This document shows, piece by piece, positions 18,801 through 30,389 of a DNA stretch of 64,000 nucleotides (positions are counted from its first letter, which is position 1; every line of letters starts with the position of its first letter). Below the pieces are notes generated by a model. That model ran no database searches. It was given only the letters and a program-made list of their open reading frames with translations, and was not told where the DNA came from. This DNA comes from Psettodes erumei (lineage: Eukaryota > Chordata > Actinopteri > Pleuronectiformes > Psettodidae), in assembly GCA_016785225.1 (NCBI GenBank), contig JAFBJZ010000437.1:402501-466500 (forward strand), written 5' to 3'. The position numbers and the translations under genes were made by a program.

Positions 18801-20311
18801 CTGTGCATTTGCAAGGTTGGTCATCTCCGACGCTTTTGTTTAATTCAAATGAACCAGAGAACAGGTACCACTTCCCTGTCTATTTTAAGAGAAGCTCACA
18901 GAGTGCAGCAAAGGAAATTGTTTCTCCTTGAGGTGGAGGGTGAAAATTTTCAGGGGTGGGCACACTCCCAGGCTAGGGAAGTAGTTCAGCACTGTTGAGA
19001 GCTCATATAGGAGACCTCTCCTCTCTCTCTGTCTGTCGCCGCGTCCTATAAACCTTATCAGTTTGTCGCATGCATTTGTACACACCCCCCCCACGCATGG
19101 CCTTTTTTGTCTCTCTCTTCCACTGTCACTGTGTCTCCTCCACTCTCCTCCTCCTCTCTGCCGCTCCCTCCCAGAGAGACGCTGTGAATTAGAGCACCGA
19201 GCTCGGTGTCCAAGCACCCTCGGGTCATTTCAGTCAGTCTCCGCTCTGCCAACTAGCACGGCAGACATGCACCAGCAGCATATTTCTGTGCAGCCCCAAG
19301 TCCCAGTTTCCCAAACACCTTGGCCGTGTGATCACGAAGTCTCGCAGGCAAGCAATTTCTACAGAAGTCTGAAACCATTTTGACAAAGGCCTATTGTGTG
19401 GGTTTTGCTAAAGATGTGGAAAAGGTACATCTTGACAGTTTTACTACCTTGTTTAACAAAATGACCAAAAATCATCTTAACTGGGGCCTTTGTGATGGAT
19501 CAAGACGTTTTTAAAAAAGGGTACGCTTGTTTTGCTTTGGTTGAAATCTGAGCACATGCAGCATTCTCATTACTGACTCACTTACTGGCCACAGAAAAGC
19601 GGCTTTCCTCACACACTGGTGAAGATGCTTATGGCCGCTTTAATTAGGGCGTGAATTGGGTGGGGAACTCTCTTGCATATCGCCCCCACAGGTTCAGGTC
19701 AGCTGTTTTTAGTAGGTCACGCGTCCCTTAATCTCCTCTGTGCTATAAAAGAAGGGAAGCCGCCCACCACCTCACCGCTGCTGCACGCACAGAAATGGAG
19801 GGACAGCTCGAGTCCGTGTTTACATCCTGTCCTGCATCCCCGACGGGAGGGAGACGTCCACGATCGAACCTCTTTTGCTACTGCAGCTTCGCCCCCCCAT
19901 CCTTCCCCTCCCGTCCTCACGCCTACTGAGCTCATCCCAGGTGCCTGCTCTGCCCACCCACGCCCTCGCACTCTCAGTCCCAGCGAGCAGCGGCGCACAT
20001 TTTCCCGCTTTCTTCTTCTTCTCCCGCCCACTCCAAGAGGCTGTGAATCACCGCCGCACACGCTGAAGCACCAGCAAGGCTCTTGTGTTTTCAGATGGAG
20101 AGAGACACTGACACCCCCATCCCCACCCCCCACCCCCCACATTGTGAATCATAGTTCATTATTATGGGGATTTGATTTGCACAGATAGGTAAAACTGCTT
20201 TGAAAGATATGGAGTTTGTGTAACCATGCAGGGCGGCTGTGCTACTGACATGAGTTAATGCGTGTGTGTCTGTGTGTTGGAGTGTGTCCTTGGGTGTGAT
20301 ACAGAGCTGGC

Positions 20312-20335
20312 GTGTGTGTGTGTGTGTGTGTGTGT
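20312..20335. repeat. (GT)12 microsatellite
   Basis: A perfect run lying between the two genes. Confidence 0.93.
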
Positions 20336-20739
20336 CAGGGACTGAGGGAACAAATTAATTGTTCTCTCACAGAAACGTTATTTAGCACTTACCGGGGCGT
20401 GTTTCCAGAACCGGCGCGTGACAGTGAGTCCTCTGTCTTCTCAGAGAACCACTGCTCAATGATTCATGTCCCCCGATCTGTCAGCAGGCACTGACTATTG
20501 TATGAGCTGCACACGGATCCAAACTCTGGCTTCTTCTTTTTTAAAGTGTGAAGAAAGAAAATGTTTTTGTTATGGGTGATCAATTTGGTTTAGAGCGGTT
20601 TTTTTTGGATTCCTTGGAGGATGTAAGTTTGTGACTGATTAAGAGCAATGTATACATGAGGACAGGACAATCCTGCTGCTGATCAGATTTCAAAGATTAA
20701 ACCAGACTCATCAAGTTTCACGTCAGACCCCAAACTGTC

Positions 20740-21020
20740 CACTACAGCTTCAACTTACACTTAACTGAGTAAATTCTGTTATAAAATCAAATGGAAATTT
20801 CCCAGAGCTGAGGGAAATGTCAGCTTCTGATGTGTTGTTTTGTCCAGCCAGCACAACAAGACCCAAAGATACAGCATTAATTTTCCCATGTGACTCAGTG
20901 AAGCAGCTCCGGCTCATATCTGAGGAGCTGGAACAGCAGAGAGCTTTGGCGTCCATGCAGGAGAAACAGCTGAAATCAATTAACCAGTTATCAAGATGGT
21001 TGATTTTCTGTTGATCACCC
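20740..21020 (+). mobile_element. Teleost interspersed repeat copy (family R-B)
   Basis: The segment contains TTGTTTTGTCCAGCCAGCAC, AAGACCCAAAGATACAG, GAGGAGCTGGAACAGCAGAG, ATCAATTAACCAGTTATCAA and GATTTTCTGTTGATC. These occur in the same order in a common fish repeat that I recall with TGTTTTGTCCGACCAACAGT, AACCCAAAGATATTCAG and GAGAAGCTGGAACCAG. A reverse-orientation copy lies at 44380-44540. The 65-codon open frame here is a by-product. Confidence 0.6.
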
Positions 21021-21614
21021 AGTAGATGAATGCTCAGAAGAAATGACCTGTTAAATGGGACAGTGGAGATGTTACTGCTGCCGGCTCAAGTCTTACTTTG
21101 CAGAACTTGTTGCTGCTGCAGGAGCATGTGTAACCTTTTAATCTGCAGGGCGACATATGTTTGACATACATGTTGACATGTAGAGGCCTTTTCACAGGGG
21201 GGGGAAATCCTGTACATCATCATCTGCTTCTGTATGAAATGACACAGATTGCCCTTTTCCTCGCCCTCTCCGCTCTGGTCTGGACTGAGCACAAGCTTGA
21301 TTTGAACTATCCATACAAACGGCCCACGTGCACTTACGCTGCTTCAGCCACTTGGCAACGTGGGATCATTTTCACCCACTGACAACTGTGACGGTCTGGA
21401 CTCCAATCTGCCAAGAAAAGGCTTCACACAGATGGCGAGAGTGAGAGAGGGAGGGAGGGAGAGAACGTGGAGGTTGGATGATGGAGGCTGATTTCACCAT
21501 CTCTCTCTCAGGCCTCGGCGTAATCATGCTCTAAATATTTCCTAAGTGGGTTGATGTGTGCTCGCTGACACGTTTGTGCGAGTGCGAATGCATCTTCTGA
21601 GTGCGAGTATACGG

Positions 21615-21641
21615 CGTGTGTGTGTGTGTGTGTGTGTGTGT
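21615..21641. repeat. (GT)13 microsatellite
   Basis: A perfect run about 1 kb before the RAVER2 start codon. Confidence 0.93.
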
Positions 21642-22544
21642 CAGCGACTAAAGCAGCCTGTGGAAGCTACATAAGCATTGTGAGGACTTGGCAGGGAGCT
21701 CTGTTCCCCTCTCGTTTGCCAGGAGCAGCTTTCCACCCACGGAGGGACGGCGGGCGGGCGGGCTCGGTTGGCTGCGAGGTTGGCATTCGCTGGATGAGTT
21801 GGGTAGAAGGGAGGGAAGGCACACGGCCATTCATAGTCACATTGTGCACACGGGGGAGCAGGGAAGCGAAGGTGGTTTAGAGAGATTTTCCAATGAATGC
21901 CTTTCTGCCTTTGACCAAAAGAACAAGAAGAAGAAATGTGTTAATTGGGCTGCAGAACAAAAACGGAGACAGTCCTTGCTCCCAAATGTGCAGCATTATG
22001 CTCTTCAGTGTACGTTACAGAGCATAACGCACACGCCAGACTCCACACGTGGATGCCCATATGTTTACTACTGTGCAGACATGTTGTTTCAGGAGAAGCC
22101 TGCAAACCAACCGAGGTTGACGGATGTTAATTGGCTCCGATGCGGTCAGCAGACAGTTGGGGTCGCCAGGAGCCCGAGGTGCAGCCCGACATGGTGGAAG
22201 CCACACGAACCGCAGGCTGCCCTGATACTGTCGATGCACAAGTATGGTTTAATGTACGAGAAGAACCAGTTCCCCTTAAATGTGTTGGAAAATAACATGT
22301 GAAATGTCGGCCGGGGGCAGTTTCACGGTCTCGATACTATGACTTTAAACAGAACAACACCAGAGGTGATCGCACAAGTTTTAAAGATCGTCGTGTCATC
22401 GGTTCATCGCACAACAAATGTGTGAACAAAAGCAAGTGAAGAAATAAAGAACAAGGCTGGAGGTGACGTGTTTGCGCATCCTGATAGTTTCTTTTTCATC
22501 GTTTTATTCGGGCTGTTTTATCTTTCTCTCGACACACCTCCCAC

Positions 22545-22591
22545 CTGCTCTCTCTCTCGCTCTCTCTCTCTCACTCACACTTTTCCCCCAG
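22545..22591 (+). promoter_or_regulatory. CT-rich tract with splice-acceptor-like CCCCCAG before the RAVER2 ATG
   Basis: A nearly pure pyrimidine tract with many CTCTCT units ends in TTTTCCCCCAG (AG at 22590-22591), nine bases before the start codon. It fits a strong 3' splice site. CTCTCT is also the preferred motif of polypyrimidine-tract-binding protein, the partner of RAVER2. A pyrimidine-rich initiator at a transcription start is the alternative reading. Confidence 0.5.
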
Positions 22592-22595
22592 CTAC

Positions 22596-22609
22596 CCAAG
22601 ATGGCGGCA
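22596..22609 (+). promoter_or_regulatory. YY1-type motif overlapping the RAVER2 start codon
   Basis: CCAAGATGGCGGC contains the YY1 consensus (AAGATGGCGGC) with its ATG being the initiator codon. YY1 sites of this kind usually lie just downstream of transcription starts, which would place a start site close by. The A at -3 and G at +4 also form a strong Kozak context. Confidence 0.6.
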
Positions 22610-22879
22610 GCCTCATCCATCCAGCCGCCGAGCGTTCACTCCTCTCTGGCCCGGGAGAGCGCACTTTCCCCGGAGATGGACAGCCCCGAGAGCCGGCAGC
22701 CGGAGGATGAGGAGGCGGCAGCGGCGGCGGCGCAGCCCTCCGAACAGGGGATTAGCCTCCGCGACCTCCCGGACCTGGAGCCGGACGAGATCGAGCGGAG
22801 GTTGGCCAAAACTCGCCAGGAGCTGAGCAACAGGAGGAAAATCCTGATTAAGAACCTGCCGTCTGACACCACCAACCAG
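22601..22879 (+). CDS. raver2: RAVER2 first coding exon
   Basis: It encodes residues 1-93: MAAASSIQPP, an acidic Ser/Pro-rich region, an Ala/Glu run and a predicted helix PDEIERRLAKTRQELSNRR. It then starts RRM1 with the RNP2-like KILIKNLP. The donor is CCAG|GTGCGC. No in-frame ATG lies between this start and the preceding non-ATG open stretch. Confidence 0.93.
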
Positions 22880-23887
22880 GTGCGCTTTCACTTTACACCG
22901 GGGAAAGTAGCGCGTCTCAGTTAGTTCTCGCTTCTTCTTCTTCTTTTTGCGCACAGCCAGACTTAGCGCGCGTCCGCGGGGTTGATCGGATTCGTTTTCG
23001 GGACGTTGACGCTGCATCGCTCCGTGTTAACGGAGGACCTGTCCGGCAGCCTCGTATCTCATCAGCTTTTTATTTGGACGGTTCTTTAGGGGCGCTTTGT
23101 TTTTTTTCTCAGTCCTCTGGTTATTTGTTTAGCACCATGTAACTCTGCGCACCGTCATTCCACTGTCCATATGCACTGGATGAAGTTAGATCAGCGACTG
23201 AAGTTACACTCAGGCCGTTTTTGGTTTGGTTTTTTTTTTTTTTTTTAATCATAAATGACTTTGTCTAATCAGATTGCAAAAGTTATTTAACGTTGATGTA
23301 AACATTCCCATGGACACCATGAGAAAACAAAGGGCTGTTTGCTGCAAATCACGATGTGAAACGCAAGAAAAAGGCTCGCTGTGTTTCCAAATGAGTCATT
23401 TTGGACAGGAGGAGGTCCTCGTACCCGTCAGTCATGGTGGAACATGTTCAGATTGGTTCACCCACCACTTTACAGCGAGGTGATTGTGCTCATGCACCTG
23501 TACTTGCATCAGAACATACGTAGGGGTTGTGGTCGAGTCAGAAAGCAGCTTACATTACAGTATGAACATGTACAGTAACAGCTGACATAGGCAGTTCATT
23601 TGCTCGACCTATTGCTTCGTACAGTGAAGAATTGTACAGTTAAAGCACTTACCTGCCACGTCCCGAAAACATCAGGACACGGCAGGTGGCATCTATGATT
23701 TCTGACTTCACGTCGTGAACAATGCGTCATAGTTTCTCGTCAAAAGGCCGGCGAGCGACTCTCACCGTTTATAACTCTGACCTTTTCCATTTGTCATTCA
23801 TCACTCATGTCGGCGTGTCCGAGCTGTGTGTTCCTTCAGACTTGTAGTGCTACGCATTCTTGGAGAGAGCCAAGAAGAAGCAGCCTG

Positions 23888-23933
<46 letters not shown>

Positions 23934-25375
23934 AAGAGTGCGACCGCACAGTGTGTGAGAAATGAGTAACGCAGGGGAGAGAGAGGACAAGTCAGTGGGA
24001 TCAGGTGAAGCAGCAGAAGTGGAATTTCTCTGTCTGTATTTTCCACATTCTTCATGTGTCAGATGGAGCGCGATGCGCTGGCTGAGCCCGGGTCTGCACA
24101 CGCCTCATAAATCTGTCCGTTTAAAGAACCCCGTGACATTCGGCTGTATTAGTTACTGGCTGGTAGCGATACTGTTGAATTGACATGAATATGCGCTGCT
24201 CGGAGATGTCTCAGCGAGCCGGCAGCTTGTTGGACACTCGACAAACATCTGAGGTAGTGCCACGTTCCAGTTTTTACTTTAAAAACAAAAAAGAATTTGC
24301 ATTGATCAGGAAAAAAGGAATTTAGACACGTGACTACTTTAATTGCACTCCATGTAACCTGTCTGATGGACTCAACCACATCCAGTCGACTCCATCTCTT
24401 ATTGCCCTCATACCCGCGGCCCCATTAGTGAACACTATATCGCAGATTGGATGTGTGTGTCTGTGTGTGTGTGCGGTGCACTGTGTCAGATATATGGCCC
24501 TGCTGACAGTCCTCATCTCAGGGAGAAGTGGGGGGAGGGAAGAGTGCTGTGAGTGAACAAGGGAGGAAAGAAGAGTGAGGGGAAGAGGAGAGGAAATGAA
24601 AGAGGGATAAAAGAAGAATGTAAAGGACAGAATAGTAAGAAAGGGTGGGAGAGCCAACAGGAAGAGACGATGGGGATTTGAGACTTGTATTTTTTTCTCT
24701 TCTTTTTGCTCTTCACATGGCTCAGGAGTCATTAGCGTTTCATAGTCTTCACCATTTCCCCAAATAGGTCAGAATCACCGAGAAGCTAACGCTAACATTT
24801 CATTGACTTACGATCCAGTGTTGGATCCACTCAGCAAACCCAGATCCTTTTGAACAGCCTCTAGAATATGATTTAGATTTGGGTTCAAAACCTGTGGCTG
24901 TAACCTGATGATGTGCAGAGCAGGAGAGGATCCAACAAGTCGAACACTTTAACAGCAACAAGGCTCACATGCTTAAATTTTACACCTTATGTTTCGTGAG
25001 CTACTTGCTCCAAATACTGGAGGTACAGATTCAAAACTAAGACGTTGATTAGCTTAAATTTTTGATACCACATGCATGCAAAATCAGGAGGAATAAAGTA
25101 ATGAGAAAAAGCTTTGACAAGGAATTAGTGAATATCAGAGCACAGGACGTCCAGGTATCAGGTCTCAAGCCTTCACACGATCCCTCACCGGCTTCCCACA
25201 CATAAGTTGGAATGATTTCTACTCGAAGTTGAGCCCAGGTTTTGAGCAAGGATTTTTGCCCCAACCCAACACCCTGAACTCCACTCGGAATTTCAAAAAG
25301 AAAGAAAATGTTTCATTAAATCCAAACACGTAGTGTAAAAAACATATTTTCAGATCCACGAGAGGGTAAGAAGAA

Positions 25376-25429
<54 letters not shown>

Positions 25430-26446
25430 GGAGGAGATTAGCATCCAACAACAACTTCCAAGTTCTTGAATTATTCAGTTTGTTAGACAACACACAAAAC
25501 TTATGCAAACAATGCACTGCATGCGTTTGTTTCTTTTTGAACGTGTGTGTCTGTGTTTGTGCATTTGTGTTTGCATGCGCACATGCACACATGCATTTAA
25601 ATGTGACGAAGCAGCGGTGTTCTCTTTCCACCCACTTCCCTCTCTCGTATTTTCACGCGTGTCAGCAGCAGATGTTCATGAAATCTGCCCCTCCTGACAG
25701 CAGGCAGCCTCCATCACCTCCATCACCTCCATCACCTCATTCACTTGTTGTGATTTACCTGTTTGCTGTCAGGGCTTTGGTCCCCTCAAAGTCAGACGAC
25801 TGTTTATCCAACCGGGACAAATCAACAAGTTGATGCAGTTCATTTATTTTCTGACTGCATGTTTGTGCATGACTCAAACGTGTGCAGGTGACTGCGGGTT
25901 AAATAACCAACTTGGCTTTTGATAGACTACATTTGTAATGCTGAACCAGGTGATGCCCTTGACGATGCTGAGGAGGAGGAGAGCTGCCGTGTACAGTGTA
26001 GTTTGGCTAAATCAATAAAAGGATATTAATAAAATGTGCTTGTAGTATATATCCTACAATTGCAAATGTATGCAAATCACCTATAAAATAACCAGAATAA
26101 TTCTAGTGCCATGAGCGGTGTCACTGTTGTACATTGCATTAAAGGTACATAATCCAAAAGTAAAAGCAGATTTTGACAGTTTATAATTAAAATGGACACA
26201 AATCACTGACGAGCTGTAAATGATTGGGGAGTAAGCAGAGTGGTAATTGCACAGGCTGAGCGAAAGGGTTCAGGAGCCTCGAAAGCGTGGGCTGGACAAG
26301 AATACAGGAAGAATGAGGTGTAGACTAATTGGATGAAAGGTTAAGGAGAAATAATGAGTTACTTTTCACGGCCTTTTCAACTTGGAATAAGAAAACCTCT
26401 GCGTCGGTCTGTGTTTTCATCTCACAGTGCCTGCTGCTTACAACTG

Positions 26447-26480
<34 letters not shown>

Positions 26481-29400
26481 CAGGTGGAGGGGCGTCTGAC
26501 ACTGTTGGCAGAGCTCTGCACCCTCGGTGTTTCGTGCACACTTGAAATCGGGCGTGATGCTTTTGAGACACAAATGAAGACTGCTCAAACGTTCGAAGAG
26601 CAGTTTCAGGAGGAAGGGGAGGTTGGTGCAATGAAGTGGGAAGGAGAACGTTTTAGGATGAGGCTGACCTGCATGGTTTTGAGGAGAAAGGAGAAATAAC
26701 CCTCTACCCTCCCTAGAGACGCGGTGCCATCAGGCTCTGTCTGCCACAGCTGACCTCGGATGTTACAGTCAACGCGAAAATAAAACGCAGCTCCGTCGGG
26801 GGCAAACGCCTCGGAAATTAGGGAGCTCAGGTGAAAATGACCAGAGAGAGCCATGTCACGTTCCCATTTTTGTTACCAAAGAACAAAAAGCACAGAGTCA
26901 GTCCAGAATTCGAGGCCTGAAGAGCGTTGGAAAAACTGCACAACGCCGAGTTTGAAAGATTTTTGATTTCTCTTGTGAAAGCAGGAATTAACAGCGTGAA
27001 CACATCCATCCTCCGTCGTGTGAGCGGTTTAGTCTCATAAATCACTTTCAGGAGTTTTCTTCTACTCACAGGGAATAATAGGAGCTGTCATCCTGTCAGA
27101 CAGAGATGTCACCATTATATTCCTTTATGGAATAGAAAAAGAAAACTTTTTTTTTTCGCCCAAAATGCCTTTAATTAATCAATCCCCTCTGTCAAACTGC
27201 CTCTGAGTTTCAGAAATCGTTTACAGCATGTAATTACAGTTGGTAAAACTCGTGTGACTGAAGCTTGATGGTCAGATGAACAGGAACATTTCCGTACATG
27301 ACGCAGGGCTGCCATTACTTACATGTTCAGTCAGTCTAGCAATTACTGTTAATCAGTTCAGGTACAGTATATGAGATAACGCAAACCCATCACAAATGAG
27401 CAGAGGCCAAAATTTTGTAATTGTTTTTCTACTTTGTATGAAAATTAGATACCCCCCCCCCAGCCTGAGAAGTATTTCTTTCATAATGCTATGACAGTTA
27501 TCTTTTTTAATTTACAACCAGCAAGTGAATTGTGTGCTTAAGCGAACATTGACTCTCCAAATTATTATTAAATCTGTCGCTAACGTGCTTATTCATTCAC
27601 GGCTTGTTTCAGCACCGGTCGTGTGCAACCCAGTGTTAATACAGTGTCACAGCATATTCTGGTCAAATCTACTGCACGTGTTTCAGTCACCGATGGGAAA
27701 AGGAGTGTTTTTTTTTATATCACCTTAGAGGTATTCCAAATAAAGCAATCACAAAGCTAATATTTACATTACATTTCAAATCTGTGTTTATGCGCTCATG
27801 CCATTTTTCAGTCTAGAACTCCACATGCTCAGTTTGAGTTCACTCGTGTGAAGCCAGCCATGATACAAAAACGGACGTACGAACTTCTCCCACATCCAGC
27901 CTGTTGATGTGCGCGAGGCCATTTTGCTTTTACGGCCCCGTCTCCACAGATCTCTGCGGTTGCTGTCCTTTTTTTTTCCTGCTGCCATGATGGTGCTTCA
28001 TGCTGCAGCTCTGTGCTGAAACTGAGTGTTAACAGTCGTGTAGTTTTCAGCCTTTGGACAAAGTGCTGTAAGGTGTTGATGATAGATGATCATGGAAGGA
28101 AAGATTTCAGCAGCGGTAAACTAATAATTTTAGGCCGTGTTCTGTTCCTGTTTGCGTTCACCTGAAGGTTATAATTAGCCGAGTGTGTAAACACTTGCAC
28201 ATTCTTTAGTTTACATTATCTCACATGGCAAATCCCACACATTGGGCGCAGCTTTTAGGCTCATACCAAAATAACGAATGTTCCTCTGTGATGTTTTGAC
28301 GTGATGTCTGCTGTTGGCTCAGCGGGGGGGAAATAACCTCCAATCTGAGCCCCGTCGCTTCGGGGCCCGAGCCAGGCGGAGACGGGTGGACGTGCGGGGG
28401 GGGAGGGAGGCGAGGTCGTGCCGGCTGACAGCAGAGTCGGTCCTGTCTCAGGGCGAGCCACCTGCTTCCACGCTCAGATCAAATCAGCCGGCGCCTCCGT
28501 TTAAGACATGCAAACAAGGTGAAAATAAGAAGCAGCGGATGGGGGTCGACCAGAGCGCGGTCTGCGGTGCCGCCCTGTAAGATGCAGTTTAATCTCTGAC
28601 TGGATGGAGGCGAGGGGGAGAACCGGAATCAAAGCCAGTGCCTCTTTCCTCACAGCAAATTGTGTCTTAATAGGCAATTTCACCTCCTAATGGGCGTCTT
28701 GCGGTGATTTGAGGAGTTATTAAGGGAAAAAGAGAAATCTAATTTGACATGTTTCGTGTCACGCCTCATGCTGATGAGGGCTTATAACTAGTGCCACCTC
28801 ACCTCCGTCCAAAATGTGAATCTTGTGATAACTGATTAAGATGATCGTGAACGGTGTGCCTGAGCTGGGACAAGTTCAGGTATGGTACAAGTACCCAGTA
28901 ACTTTACTTGAAAGGCGGATACATTTACATAGCATCAGCAAATAAGGAATTAGCAGTGCAATGGCAGGTTTTTAAAAAAATTCTAAGCTATTTGTGGAAA
29001 ACTTAGATCTTGTAGATCTCTGTCGAATCAGGGGGGTAATCGCAGTTGGGATGCCGTTCCACCTGCCCCGGATGGAAATGATCATAAACATGTAAATCAG
29101 AAACGTGTCGCCTGGGCCCATATGTAAATTCACAGCTGCTTGAGCATGGCATTTTCAGCCATTTGCACACAATGACGTGCGGTGGGGTGACCAATACTGT
29201 GCAGACAACCTGCGCTGTGCGTGGGCCACGTTTTGGGGCAGGGGGCAGCTCTTCAACCACGTGACCGCTGAGGTTGATTATGGGTTTGAATCTCTGCTCC
29301 TGCTGCGCCACTCCTGGGCTGGAAAGGACCAGAAAGTCTGAAAAAGTTGAACAAAACAAGACGTGACGAGAAGTGAGGAATGAAATGAATTAAGGCACAG

Positions 29401-30355
29401 TGATGGAGAGTCTGATATCACCATTTTGCCACAGATGGAGAGCTGCATGGGTCAGATTCTTCTGTGTATTTTCCATCCTTTAGTTCAGCGATGGGAAAAA
29501 TTGGCAAAGAAGTGAAGGAGAGGAGACGGAGAGTTTAAAGGGGACGAGGAAAGAAGGCGGAGGGAAGAAAGAGCGCAAAAGAGTCAAATCAAAACAAACT
29601 TCTTTACTGTGCCCGGAGAGCGAGGGTGTAAAACTGGCACGCAAGGTGTGAAAACTCAAGAGAATGTGTTCGAGGAGGAGAGAAGGGAGGGATGAAAGAC
29701 AACGACGTCTGCACCCGGGTGTATATATGCCTGTCTGCTCACGATATGCTGGTGTGAATGTTTTGTAAGAAGCTCTCCTGGCAGGCGTTTAATGGAACGC
29801 TGATCCGTGCTCTGTACGGTCTGAGCCAGCTGTCAGTCTTGCAACACTCCCTCTGTCTCTGCCTAACAATTTCCAGCGGTTATTTGTTTTGAAAGTGAGA
29901 GGGAACGGCGGGACAGTTCACTGTCTGAATGTGGTCAGCGATTTGCCATTTTCCATCGGCATGTGATGGAGTCCCGAGCAGGGACTTGGAATATCTCCAC
30001 AGATTCCTCTGTGTTGATCACGCTCAGGAAATTTGGTTTGCGTTCATGCATCGTGGTTCCCGTCACATCCCGGTTTCATCGTCCACATAGAGAGAAAACA
30101 GGTGCACTTAGCTTAAAGGAAAAAACACCGGGATGAATGCAGCTGTACAAATGTGAGTGTGGTTATTGTAATGCTAATTTCCATCCACGTGGTAGTGGTG
30201 AGTGTGGGAGGCGCGTTGTGCTCGCCGGCCCTCATCCTCTGTTCTCCCTCTGTAGCATATATCATTCTATCAGTAGGTCAAGGACACAGTTACCGCCGGT
30301 AAGGAGGCCATGCGGAGCGTTCGGGCCCCCCCAGGTCTACCTACCCTACCCCCCC

Positions 30356-30389
<34 letters not shown>

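Larger units (their letters stand above)
15396..22591. other. CACHD1-RAVER2 intergenic region / possible RAVER2 5' intron
   Basis: About 7 kb without a convincing protein gene. It holds the promoter-like patch at 15733-15890, a CpG-richer stretch with ETS-like sites to about 16250, GC-rich low-complexity DNA at 19700-20130 and two (GT)n runs (20312-20335, 21615-21641). It also holds a repeat copy (20740-21020) and a CT-rich tract leading to a splice-acceptor-like site at 22591. If that acceptor is used, the region is the first intron of RAVER2. Confidence 0.6.

Noticed and set aside
19673..20188. 171-codon Pro-rich open frame on the + strand with a 141-codon overlapping frame on the minus strand
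   Set aside because: GC-rich low-complexity DNA gives long frames on both strands. No domain, no splice context and no family resemblance.
28860..28960. Possible copy of the fish AAGTAAAAGTAC-type repeat
   Set aside because: Only scattered short matches such as CAAGTACCCAGTAACTTTAC; not enough ordered similarity.
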